DNA of 7,011 nucleotides from contig JAKABA010000209.1 of assembly GCA_021802115.1 (NCBI GenBank), positions 1 to 7,011 on the forward strand, given 5' to 3'. Both the position numbers and the translations under genes were made by a program. Position 1 is the stretch's first letter. Each line of letters opens with the position of its first letter. The stretch is from a bacterium. Its GTDB lineage: Bacteria > Chloroflexota > Dormibacteria > UBA8260 > Bog-877. The notes beneath the pieces were generated by a model. It saw nothing but the letters and a program-made list of their open reading frames with translations. It did not search any database and had not been told where the DNA came from. Shown here in pieces: positions 1 to 6,818 of this stretch.

Positions 1-1
1 C

Positions 2-1051
2 GGCCTCCCGGCCGCCCGGCGGCGCCGGGCGGCGATCCGGCAGGCCTTCCATAAGGTGGTCCAGACCGCCCTGGACATCGGCGCAGACGCCCTCACCGTC
101 GGCGGCGACCTCTACGAGGATCTGCGCTCGCAACGGGAGACGACGGCGTTTCTGCAGGAGGAGCTGGAGCGAGCCTCGTGCCCAGTCCTGGTGGTGCCCG
201 GCAATCACGACTACTGGCATCCGGGGTCGCTCTACGCACGCGAGCGCTGGCCCGCCAACGTGCACATCTTCAACTCATCCGAGTTCTCCGAGGTCGAGGT
301 GGCCGGCTGGCGCATCTTCGGGGCCGCCCACCTCAAGCCCAAGGGGACCGGAAATCTGCTGGGCTCCTTTCGGGTCCCCAAGGGCGGGCCGGCCATCGCA
401 CTCTTTCACGGATCGGAGCAGGGCCAGCTGGCGTTTCAGGGCGAGGGCAAGGAGGACCACGCGCCCTTCAGCGAGGCCGAGATCTCCAGGTGCGGTTTCC
501 GATTCGCGCTGGTGGGCCACTTCCACACCCCCAGGGTCACCGACTGGCTGACCTATCCCGGCAACCCCGAGCCCCTGACCTTCGGAGAGCAGGGGACAAG
601 GGGAGCGGCGGTGGTGGTGATGGACGACGACCACCCCGACCACCCTCCCCAGGTCGAGATCGTGCCCGTCGCCACCTTCTCGGTCGCCGACCTGGATGTA
701 GACATCAGTGAGTGCTCCCACTCCGAGGCCATCCTCGACCGGATCGAGCAGGCCCTGCCCCAGGACGAGCTGGTGGCCTGCCGGGTGCGGTTGACCGGGG
801 AGCTCGGCGAGGGCGTTCGGCTCAGCCCCACCGAGCTGCTGGGGCGGCTGCGCAAGGATGACCGCTCCATCGACCTGGTGGTGGCCTGCCGTCCCCACCT
901 CGACCTGGACTTCCTGCGCCAGGCTCCGGACGCCCGCGGCCAGTTCGTGCGCGCCCTGATGGCGCGACCCGACTTCGACAGTGAGGTGGTGCAGTCGGCC
1001 CTGCTGGCCGGGCTCAACGCCCTGCTCGGCGAGGAGCCCGCGCTGCTGTGA
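2..1051 (+). CDS. SbcD/Mre11/YhaO-type metallophosphoesterase (DNA repair nuclease subunit), 5' end missing
   Basis: This is probably the nuclease subunit of an SbcCD/Mre11-Rad50-like complex that trims DNA ends using two bound metal ions (Mn in characterised family members). Seen in the sequence: the metallophosphoesterase motifs GDLYED (nt 104-121), GNHD (nt 200-211), a lone His in FHGSEQG (near nt 407) and GHFH (nt 515-526), followed by the YPGNPEPL block typical of SbcD/YhaO. The first motif (D-x-H) is absent. The frame stays open to the window edge, and the residues before the GTG at 56 (GLPAARRRRAAIRQAFHK) fit the normal family stretch after D-x-H, so the gene begins upstream and 56 is not the true start. 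The roughly 150 C-terminal residues fit the capping/partner-binding part. The ATPase subunit follows after 25 bases. The family assignment is firm. YhaO-like rather than SbcD-like is inferred from the partner gene. Confidence 0.9.
   Translation, partial: GLPAARRRRAAIRQAFHKVVQTALDIGADALTVGGDLYEDLRSQRETTAFLQEELERASCPVLVVPGNHDYWHPGSLYARERWPANVHIFNSSEFSEVEVAGWRIFGAAHLKPKGTGNLLGSFRVPKGGPAIALFHGSEQGQLAFQGEGKEDHAPFSEAEISRCGFRFALVGHFHTPRVTDWLTYPGNPEPLTFGEQGTRGAAVVVMDDDHPDHPPQVEIVPVATFSVADLDVDISECSHSEAILDRIEQALPQDELVACRVRLTGELGEGVRLSPTELLGRLRKDDRSIDLVVACRPHLDLDFLRQAPDARGQFVRALMARPDFDSEVVQSALLAGLNALLGEEPALL
11..33. repeat. Perfect 10-bp inverted repeat inside the nuclease gene
   Basis: GCCGCCCGGC at 11-20 and GCCGGGCGGC at 24-33 are exact reverse complements separated by GGC. 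The repeat lies in coding sequence (Ala-Ala-Arg-Arg-Arg-Arg-Ala-Ala), so runs of CGG/GCC codons may be the whole explanation. A stem this strong could still slow translation or sequencing. Confidence 0.5.
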
Positions 1052-1076
1052 CGGGAGAGCAGGCGGTCCAGAGCGG

Positions 1077-3542
1077 ATGAAGATCAACTCGGTGATGCTG
1101 GAGCGCTTCGGCGCCCTGCGCGGGATATTCAGCCTGGACCCGAAGATCACCGTGGTCTACGGGCCCAACGAGTCAGGCAAGAGCACCCTGCACACGGCTC
1201 TGCGCGTCGCCCTGGTGGGTGTCGACCTGGCCAGCCGGGGTCGCATGCCCAAGGAGTCGGAGCAGGTGCTGCGCCGCTTCAAGCCCTGGCGGGGCCGCAA
1301 CTTCAAGGTGGAGGCCGATGTCGAGCTGGGCTCCGGCCGCTACCGCTTCGTGCGCGATCTGGACCAGCCCGACAACGCCCAGGTGCTGGACGAGGTGCGG
1401 GGTGGCGTTGTCACCGACCAGTTCCGCCGCGGTCGCACCGTGGACGTCTCGGTGATGCTGGGGATGAGCCGCGAGGCGTTCCTGGCCATCTCGACGGTGG
1501 CCCAGGATCAGATTCTCGAGATCAGCGGGCCGGCCCTGCAGGCCGATCTCCAGCGCGCCATCTCCACCTCGGGGGCGCACACCAGCGTCCGCTCCGCCCT
1601 TGAGCTGCTGCGCAAGTGGCGCCAGGAGAACCTGCGCGGGGAGCGCTCCCGGGAGCGCCCCCTGGACCGGGCGGTCAGGGAGCTCGCCGCGGCCAGAGAC
1701 CAGCTCGGAGCGGCGGTCCAGGTGCGTGAACGCCTGGGCGACGAGCTCTCCCAGCTGGAGGAACTTCGGGGCCGGTTGGAGGAGGCGGAGCAGCGAGCGG
1801 AGGAGTCTGAGCTGCTGTGGAAGTCGGCGGAGATGGCCGAGCTCGATCAGGACCTGCTGGCGATCTCGGAGATCGACCAGGCGCTGCGCGCCATCCCGGA
1901 GATCCCCATGCCCGCCGATCCGGCGGCGGTGCGGGAGGCGGCCGCGGGCGCGGCCCAGCTCGCGGCGCAGACGGCAGAGGCTGAGGCCAAGGTCGCGGAG
2001 CTGACCCCGCAGGATCAGGCGAAGGCAAAGCTGGCGGCGGAGCTCTCGGTCAGCGAACTGCAGTTTCTCGGCGAGGCGGTCGAGCGGCCGGTGCCGCCGC
2101 TGCCGGCGCAGGCCGGCGCCAGCGCCAGGCTGGAGCTTCTGGATCGGCGCAAGGTCGCGCTGCACCGCTGGTCGTCCGACCTCATCGCGGTGGCGGCCGG
2201 GATCATCGGGGTGGTGCTCATCTACCGGGCGGTGACCTCCGCGGCGGTCGCCCTTCCCATCGAGGAGTTCCTGGGCGGGCTGGTGGTGCTGGTGGCAGGG
2301 GCAGCGATCTTCCTCTACCTTCAGCAGCGGCTGCGCCGGCTCCTCGCCGTGGGCGGCTTCACCTCCGTGGCGGAGATGCGTCGCGCCAAGCGCATTCGGG
2401 ACCCCGAGGTCCTGAAGGTGGTTGCCGCGCAGGAGGAGGTCCTCGCCCAGCGCGCCAAGGCGCAGCGCCGGATCTTGGAGTTGGGGCTCTCCCGTTTCAC
2501 CGGCGCTGAGCTCCTCCAGCTCGCGGCGGAGCTGCCGCCACTCCAGGAGGCGCTGCAGCAGGCCGCCTCCTGGCGCGCGACCGCGGAGCGGGCTCGCCAG
2601 GAGTTGACGGCCCGGGCCGCCCGGGTCGGGATCGATGCCAGTGACCCCCAGCTGATCGCGGCCCGCCTCGGCGAGCTCGTCCAGGAGCTGGAGGCGGCGG
2701 TCGAGGCCGAACGCCGCCGGGGCGAGCTGGAGCTGCGCCGGGAGGAGCGGTTGAACGGGCGCGAGCTGCACAGCCTGGTCAGCCGCTCCCAGGAGCTCCG
2801 GGCCGAGCTCGGGGCCAGAGGAAGGGGATCCCAGCCGCGCCCGGCACGGCCGGCCGCGGACCTCAGGGAGGAGTACGACCATCTCCGCGCCACCAGGGAC
2901 CAGCTGCGGGCTGAGCTCCTGCCCAAGGAGGGCAGCCTGCGCCAGCAGCTCCGGGAGGCGGGTGACCTGGTCGAGCTGGAAGAGCTGGTGGCCGAGCGCG
3001 CCGCCCGGGTGGACCGCATGGAGCGGGCGGAGGCGGCGGTCAACCTCGCGATCACCGAGCTGGAGGCGGCGGAGGCGGAGATCCAGAACAGCCTGGCCCC
3101 GATCCTGGCTGACGGGCTCGCCCGCCGGCTGCCGGAGCTCACCCACCGTCGCTACGCCCAGGCCTGGGTGAATCCGGAGGATCTCTCCATGCACGTGGCG
3201 GCCGCCAACTCCACCCGCCAGATCCCGGTGGACAACCTCTCCCAAGGCACCCAGGAGCAGATCTACGTGTGCCTGCGGATGGTGTTGGCGCAGGCGCTGT
3301 CGCCGCGCGGGGAGCAGCTCCCCCTCATCTTCGACGACCCCACGGTCAACTCCGACGACCGCCGGTGCTTCGCGCTGCTCGACACCCTGCTGGAGCTCTC
3401 GGAGACCTCGCAGGTGGTGATCTTCTCCCATGAGCACCGGGTCGTGGAGTGGGCCCAGCGCCAGTCGGTGCCCGTGTTGGCCCTGGACCAGGTGCCGGCC
3501 TCGGCCGAGGAGGACGAGTCGGCGGCCGTGCCGGGCAGCTGA
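1077..3542 (+). CDS. SbcC/Rad50-related SMC-like ATPase of the YhaN (SbcE) type with central membrane hairpin
   Basis: This 821-residue protein is the likely ATPase partner of the preceding nuclease, working on DNA ends during double-strand-break repair. Seen: N-terminal Walker A GPNESGKST (residues 29-37), Q-loop Gln143, a Glu/Arg/Leu/Ala-rich coiled-coil arm (about 195-262), two hydrophobic segments (about 369-384 and 398-416), a returning coiled-coil arm (about 441-665, interrupted by a Pro/Arg-rich break near 580-595), ABC signature LSQGTQEQ (721-728), Walker B LIFDDP with D753-D754, a D-loop region (TVNSDD) and switch His785. The DD instead of DE in Walker B, the signature form and the membrane hairpin match Bacillus YhaN, reported as the SMC-like repair protein SbcE. 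No CxxC zinc hook exists. The ATG at 1077 is chosen because the Rad50-like N-terminus (MKINSVMLERFG) begins there. AGGCGG at 1061-1066 is a weak ribosome site, and the upstream in-frame extension overlaps the nuclease gene and looks non-native. Confidence 0.9.
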   Translation: MKINSVMLERFGALRGIFSLDPKITVVYGPNESGKSTLHTALRVALVGVDLASRGRMPKESEQVLRRFKPWRGRNFKVEADVELGSGRYRFVRDLDQPDNAQVLDEVRGGVVTDQFRRGRTVDVSVMLGMSREAFLAISTVAQDQILEISGPALQADLQRAISTSGAHTSVRSALELLRKWRQENLRGERSRERPLDRAVRELAAARDQLGAAVQVRERLGDELSQLEELRGRLEEAEQRAEESELLWKSAEMAELDQDLLAISEIDQALRAIPEIPMPADPAAVREAAAGAAQLAAQTAEAEAKVAELTPQDQAKAKLAAELSVSELQFLGEAVERPVPPLPAQAGASARLELLDRRKVALHRWSSDLIAVAAGIIGVVLIYRAVTSAAVALPIEEFLGGLVVLVAGAAIFLYLQQRLRRLLAVGGFTSVAEMRRAKRIRDPEVLKVVAAQEEVLAQRAKAQRRILELGLSRFTGAELLQLAAELPPLQEALQQAASWRATAERARQELTARAARVGIDASDPQLIAARLGELVQELEAAVEAERRRGELELRREERLNGRELHSLVSRSQELRAELGARGRGSQPRPARPAADLREEYDHLRATRDQLRAELLPKEGSLRQQLREAGDLVELEELVAERAARVDRMERAEAAVNLAITELEAAEAEIQNSLAPILADGLARRLPELTHRRYAQAWVNPEDLSMHVAAANSTRQIPVDNLSQGTQEQIYVCLRMVLAQALSPRGEQLPLIFDDPTVNSDDRRCFALLDTLLELSETSQVVIFSHEHRVVEWAQRQSVPVLALDQVPASAEEDESAAVPGS
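2181..2327 (+). other. Two-helix transmembrane hairpin in the middle of the SMC-like ATPase
   Basis: Residues about 369-384 (LIAVAAGIIGVVLIYR) and 398-416 (FLGGLVVLVAGAAIFLYLQ) are long uncharged hydrophobic stretches. They are separated by a short linker that contains Glu-Glu, and the second is followed by a basic segment (QQRLRRLL). They sit between the two coiled-coil arms, exactly where Rad50/SbcC place the CxxC zinc hook. With both arms on the same side, this would tether the coiled coil to the membrane with the ATPase heads in the cytoplasm. The topology is inferred from hydrophobicity only. Confidence 0.75.
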
Positions 3543-4456
3543 TGAGGATAGTCTCGCTGCTGCCGAGCGCGACCGAGATCTGCTTCAGCCTGGGGCTGGG
3601 TCAGAGCCTGGTGGGGGTCACCCACGAGTGCGACTTCCCGCCGCAGGCCGAGTACAAGCCGCGACTGACCGAGAGTGAGCTCGACCACCAGGGCAGATCG
3701 CAGGGTGACATCGATCGCCACGTCAGGCAGGCCCTGCACCAGGGCAGCAGCCTCTACCGGCTGGACCAGGAGGCGCTGAGCCGGGCCCATCCTGACCTGA
3801 TCCTGACCCAGGAGCTGTGCGAGGTGTGCGCCGTCGCGTACCCCCAGGTGATGGATGCCGCCCGGTTGTTGCCCGGTCGCCCGGCGGTGCTGTCGCTGGA
3901 GCCCAACACGCTCGCGGACGTGATGCGCACCATCCTGGACGTGGGCGAGGCCACCGGTACCAAGGAGCGCGCCCAGGAGCTGGTGCGCAGCCTCTGGGCG
4001 CGGGTGGACGCGGTGCGGGGAGCCGTCGCCGGGCGGAAGAGGCCGCGCGTGGTCTGCCTGGAGTGGCTCAACCCACTGATGGTTGCCGGCCACTGGGTTC
4101 CTGACCAGGTCGATGTCGCGGGGGGTACGGACGCGCTCGGCAGCTCCGGTGCGCGCTCTCGCCAGGTCTCGTGGGATGAGGTGCGCGCGGCGGCGCCCGA
4201 GGTGCTGCTGGTCATGCCCTGCGGGTTCCGGCTGGAGGAGACCTGCGAGCAGGCGGCGGAGCTGACTTCTCTGCCCGGTTATCGCTCGATCCCGGCGGTC
4301 GCCGCCGACCGGGTCTTCGCGGTCGATGGCTCCTGGTACTACAACCGCCCCGGTCCCCGTGTCATCGATGGGATCGAGATCCTGGCCAGGATCTTCCACC
4401 CCGACGGCTGGAAGGGGCCCGTGCCTCAGGGCTTTCGCCAGCTGGATCTGAGCTGA
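3542..4456 (+). CDS. BtuF-like cobalamin-binding-fold protein (periplasmic-binding-protein family) without signal peptide
   Basis: This 304-residue protein has the fold of the vitamin B12/iron-chelate substrate-binding proteins (BtuF/FepB superfamily, PF01497 type). Seen: the opening MRIVSLLPSATEICFSLGLG, THECDFP (H28, C30), LTQELCEVCAV with C93 and C96, EWLNPLMVAGHWVP (174-187), PCGF (226-229) and the C-terminal RPGPRVIDGIEIL. These blocks are characteristic of a widespread subfamily usually annotated as cobalamin-binding protein. There is no signal peptide or lipobox: the fold begins at residue 1, so the protein is probably cytoplasmic and its ligand and role are uncertain. The ATG at 3542 lies in the TGATG junction with the ATPase stop, which indicates translational coupling. 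No close Shine-Dalgarno is visible, only GAGGAGGACGAG about 24 bases upstream. A farther start at 3449 would add a Gly/Pro/Arg-rich out-of-frame copy of the ATPase end and is rejected. No BtuC or BtuD gene is in view. Confidence 0.88.
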   Translation: MRIVSLLPSATEICFSLGLGQSLVGVTHECDFPPQAEYKPRLTESELDHQGRSQGDIDRHVRQALHQGSSLYRLDQEALSRAHPDLILTQELCEVCAVAYPQVMDAARLLPGRPAVLSLEPNTLADVMRTILDVGEATGTKERAQELVRSLWARVDAVRGAVAGRKRPRVVCLEWLNPLMVAGHWVPDQVDVAGGTDALGSSGARSRQVSWDEVRAAAPEVLLVMPCGFRLEETCEQAAELTSLPGYRSIPAVAADRVFAVDGSWYYNRPGPRVIDGIEILARIFHPDGWKGPVPQGFRQLDLS

Positions 4457-4482
4457 GGTCCGTCGCAGCTCCGGCCGGCAGC

Positions 4483-4502
4483 GGCGGCACGGCTCAGCCG
4501 CC
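4483..4502. terminator. Possible bidirectional GC hairpin between convergent genes
   Basis: GGCGGC (4483-4488) and GCCGCC (4497-4502) can pair as a 6-bp stem with an 8-base loop. They lie in the 50-base gap between the stop codons of the plus-strand cobalamin-binding-type gene and the minus-strand GH8 gene. Neither side has a T-tract, so this is only a candidate, judged mainly on its position between converging transcripts. Confidence 0.3.
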
Positions 4503-4506
4503 CGGT

Positions 4507-6780
4507 TCAGCAGGGAGCCAGCAGCCCCTCGAGCAGCGCCGGCCCGAGCGCCAGCCAGGCATCACCGTAGTAGGTCGGATACTGCAGCGCCTCCGATTGC
4601 GCCCGGCTGAGCAGCTGGTTCGCGGTCTCGCTGTCCCCGGCCGCGAACGCGGTGGCGGCCGCCGCCAGGTAGGGAAGCGGGTTGGTGTCGGCGTTGATCA
4701 CGCCGCCGGTTGAGGTCAGCGCGATGGATGAGTCCTCGCTCCCGCCGCGCGCGAAGTAGTTCCGCCACCAGCTGGCGGCCAGGGTTCGGGCTCCGGTGGC
4801 GCATGATGCGGTCAAAAAGACCGGGATCCGAGCGGCGTCCAGCCCGTACTGGACCGGGGCGCCGCCCCCGGGGCTGGCGATCGCCACGATGCTGGAACCC
4901 TGGAGCTCCGCCCAGTCGGTGGGCAGCAGCGAGCCATTCTGGCTCAGCTCCGAGATCAGGGAGATCGCCTGGGCCGCGCTTCCCGCCCAGCTCTGGTTGC
5001 CGGTGTACCGGGCCAGCGCCAGGTACACCCCCGGCATCCAGTAGGACGGATCCAGCGTGGTCGGCGGTCCGTTGGCCCACGGCCCGGCCGTTGGCAGGGG
5101 AGCGCCCAGGGGGCCGGTGACAGCTTCTCTCTGCAGTACGGCCGCGGCCATAGCCAGGCCGGCCGCGTGGAGCGCGGGAGCGTAAGCACCCTGGTAGCGG
5201 AGGAGGGCATAGGCGGCGAGGGTGTCGGCGTCGGTGGCCGACTCGTGGGAGAGCAGGGACCCATCGGCGTTGGCGTGGTAGGCGAGCAACCCGTCGGGCA
5301 GCAGCAGGTGACTCTTGGTCCAACTCCAGATCTGGAGCGCCACGGCCGGCCTGCCGGCCAGTTCGGCGATCAGCATCCCATACGCCTGCCCCTCGCTGAC
5401 GACGTCCCCACCCTGGTCGTAGCGCACGACGGCGCCGTCGGGCGCGACGTACGTCTGCAGGAAGTGGCTGGCGGCCGCGGCCGCGGCCTGTTGCCAGGTG
5501 GCTGCGCCTATCGCCCGATACCAGTAGGTGTACTGTCCGCCAGAGGTGGGCTCGACGGGCAGGAAGTATCCGCTGGCATCGATGATTGCCGCGGTCGACC
5601 CCGAGGCGTTGTAGAGCGCGAGCTGGCCGGTGGCTCCGAGCTGGGCGATGGCCGCATTGGCCACGGTCTGCCCGCGTGCCCAGTTGAGGTCAGAGGTCAG
5701 CGGCATGCCGGGTGACGGCGTCACGGTGAAGAAACCCGCGGTGGTGGTGTCGGTGGCGGTGACGTTGAGGACGACGGCGCTGGCCAGGGCGGCGATTCCG
5801 TCGACTCCTCCCAGCGGGACCCTCAGCGTCTCCTGGGGCGACAACGCCTCTCCCCCGGCGCGCGTGTCGAGCAGCCGCCGCGGGTACAGCGGGTAGTAGA
5901 GGCCAGCCTGTGGTCCCCCCATCGAGGTCGTGAAGTAGCCGGTCACGTCCACGATCACGTCGGTCGTGCCGCTGTGATTGAGCAGATCCACCGCGCCGCC
6001 GCTTCCCAGGGTGACGATGGCCCGGTTGGCCACGGTCTCGCCGCTAGTCCAGTTCAAGGTCGAGGTCCCGGGCCAGACAGACCCGGTCGGGTAGGCGGCG
6101 AGATAGCTGGTTGCGGTGGTGTCCGTCGCCGTTACCTCGAGCACCGCCGCGACCGCGCCCATAGGAACGCCTCCCTCACCCGCCACCTGGATCTGGAGGG
6201 CACCCTCGGGACCGAGCGGAGTGCCCTGCCCGGGATAGCGGCTGTTGGGCCTGGTGTCGACGATTCGGCGTGGCGTCAGAGGTTCGAAGTAGGTGCCGGC
6301 TGACCCAGGCGGGGCGAAGTAACCCTCGAGGTCGACCGTGAGCTCGAGGCTGCCGGCGGCGTTATGAAAGCTCACCGAGCCCCCCTGGCCGACGGCCACC
6401 ACGGTGAGGTTGGCGACGGTGGCGCCGCGCGGCCAGTTGAGGTTTGAGGTGGTCGGCGCCGCAATCCCGGTTGGATAGATCGCGAGGAAGCTCGCCGCCG
6501 TGGTGTCGGTCGCGGTCACATTGATGGCGACCGCGGTGGCGTCGGTGGGGACCGCGTCCGTCCCCGCCACCCGCAATCGAAAGCTGCCATCGGCGGTGAG
6601 GGGCCGGCCCTCCAAGCGAGTGTCCAGCAGCCGGACCGGAGCGGTGGCGAAGTACTCGCTGCCGGTGCTGGCGGCGAGCACCGCTGACCGGATGTGGCCC
6701 AGACCCGGCCCCAGCGCCGTTCCCAGCCCCACGCCCAGCACCACGGCGAGGACCAGCCCCCGACAACGCCTCATCCCCAT
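4507..6780 (-). CDS. Secreted glycoside hydrolase family 8 (cellulase/BcsZ-like) with three N-terminal LDTR-type repeats
   Basis: This 757-residue extracellular enzyme probably cleaves beta-1,4-glucan or a related polysaccharide. Seen: a signal peptide (MGMRRCRG basic start, a hydrophobic core to about residue 28, possible cleavage near VLA-AS at 34-38) and three tandem repeats of about 115 residues (43-155, 164-283, 295-406), each with LDTR or VDTR, VTATDTT, LNW, TVAN and GYF. The GH8 domain (about 418-757) shows VSEGQAYGM (candidate acid E463), TDADTLAAYALL (D517/D519), DPSYWMP (577-583) and YGLDAARIP (D648, at the position of the catalytic base in part of the family). The family motifs make GH8 firm; the substrate is not determined. 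The repeats probably bind or present the enzyme at the cell surface (inference). Only three Cys occur: C6 in the signal peptide, C660, and C757 as the last residue. The start ATG has a good ribosome site at 6784-6792; an ATG two codons later is a minor alternative. It converges with the plus-strand operon. Confidence 0.9.
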   Translation of the reverse strand: MGMRRCRGLVLAVVLGVGLGTALGPGLGHIRSAVLAASTGSEYFATAPVRLLDTRLEGRPLTADGSFRLRVAGTDAVPTDATAVAINVTATDTTAASFLAIYPTGIAAPTTSNLNWPRGATVANLTVVAVGQGGSVSFHNAAGSLELTVDLEGYFAPPGSAGTYFEPLTPRRIVDTRPNSRYPGQGTPLGPEGALQIQVAGEGGVPMGAVAAVLEVTATDTTATSYLAAYPTGSVWPGTSTLNWTSGETVANRAIVTLGSGGAVDLLNHSGTTDVIVDVTGYFTTSMGGPQAGLYYPLYPRRLLDTRAGGEALSPQETLRVPLGGVDGIAALASAVVLNVTATDTTTAGFFTVTPSPGMPLTSDLNWARGQTVANAAIAQLGATGQLALYNASGSTAAIIDASGYFLPVEPTSGGQYTYWYRAIGAATWQQAAAAAASHFLQTYVAPDGAVVRYDQGGDVVSEGQAYGMLIAELAGRPAVALQIWSWTKSHLLLPDGLLAYHANADGSLLSHESATDADTLAAYALLRYQGAYAPALHAAGLAMAAAVLQREAVTGPLGAPLPTAGPWANGPPTTLDPSYWMPGVYLALARYTGNQSWAGSAAQAISLISELSQNGSLLPTDWAELQGSSIVAIASPGGGAPVQYGLDAARIPVFLTASCATGARTLAASWWRNYFARGGSEDSSIALTSTGGVINADTNPLPYLAAAATAFAAGDSETANQLLSRAQSEALQYPTYYGDAWLALGPALLEGLLAPC
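5471..5488. repeat. Short tandem repeat GCGGCC x3 (poly-alanine)
   Basis: Three exact tandem copies of GCGGCC encode most of an alanine run (residues 432-437) near the start of the GH8 domain. As a simple-sequence tract it is a possible site of slippage, but in units of two codons it keeps the frame. Confidence 0.6.
5563..5898 (-). repeat. Surface-protein repeat 3 (residues 295-406 of the GH8 protein)
   Basis: This is the third copy of the repeat: YYPLYPRRLLDTR, then LNVTATDTTTAGFF, LTSDLNWARGQTVAN and ASGYF. It is the most diverged copy in the centre (TVTPSPGMP replaces the YPTG of the other two) and adjoins the linker to the GH8 domain. The family is common in secreted actinobacterial and Chloroflexota-like proteins; I know no firm function for it. 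Confidence 0.85.
5932..6291 (-). repeat. Surface-protein repeat 2 (residues 164-283 of the GH8 protein)
   Basis: This is the second copy: YFEPLTPRRIVDTR, LEVTATDTTATSYLAAYPTG, TSTLNWTSGETVAN and VDVTGYF. At about 120 residues it is slightly longer than the others because of an insertion after the DTR motif (PNSRYPGQG). Copies 1 and 2 share YPTG and are the closest pair at the protein level. Confidence 0.85.
6316..6654 (-). repeat. Surface-protein repeat 1 (residues 43-155 of the GH8 protein)
   Basis: This is the first copy, directly after the signal peptide: YFATAPVRLLDTR, INVTATDTTAASFLAIYPTG, TSNLNWPRGATVAN and VDLEGYF. The pattern of alternating hydrophobic residues and small polar turns suggests an all-beta module. 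A beta-propeller or beta-sandwich packing with the other copies is conceivable but not shown by sequence alone. Confidence 0.85.
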
Positions 6781-6783
6781 ACT

Positions 6784-6792
6784 TCACCACCT
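6784..6792 (-). promoter_or_regulatory. Ribosome binding site of the GH8 gene
   Basis: Read on the minus strand, AGGTGGTGA matches the canonical AGGAGGTGA at eight of nine positions. Its AGGTGG core ends six bases before the ATG at 6780, which supports that start codon. Confidence 0.75.
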
Positions 6793-6818
6793 GACTTGGG
6801 GAACCGATGGCCCCGCGA

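Noticed and set aside
56..58. GTG at 56 as the start of the metallophosphoesterase
   Set aside because: The frame is open to the window edge, the residues before it fit the family, and starting here would leave out the essential D-x-H metal motif.
2321..3142. Minus-strand frame rich in Ser and Arg
   Set aside because: Its composition (Ser/Arg/Ala low complexity) is what the reverse complement of coiled-coil codons gives in GC-rich DNA.
1173..3437. Long open frame on the minus strand opposite the SMC-like ATPase
   Set aside because: It is antisense to a gene with full ATPase motifs. Its translation is Leu/Gly/Arg/Gln-rich without recognisable domains, the usual shadow in GC-rich DNA.
3449..3541. 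Upstream start for the cobalamin-binding-type gene that could supply a signal peptide
   Set aside because: The extra residues are Gly/Pro/Arg-rich, not hydrophobic, and are an out-of-frame reading of the ATPase 3' end. The family N-terminus begins at 3542.
3263..4399. Long open frame on the minus strand across the ATPase end and cobalamin-binding-type gene
   Set aside because: It spans two well-supported plus-strand genes and shows no family motif or ribosome site.
5167..5715. Plus-strand frame inside the GH8 gene
   Set aside because: It overlaps the GH8 catalytic motifs on the opposite strand, is Gly/Val/Arg-rich and matches nothing I recognise.
5563..6654. Regular repeats considered as a CRISPR array or satellite DNA
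   Set aside because: The periodicity is about 350 bases and conserved at protein level only. There are no short identical repeats with unique spacers.
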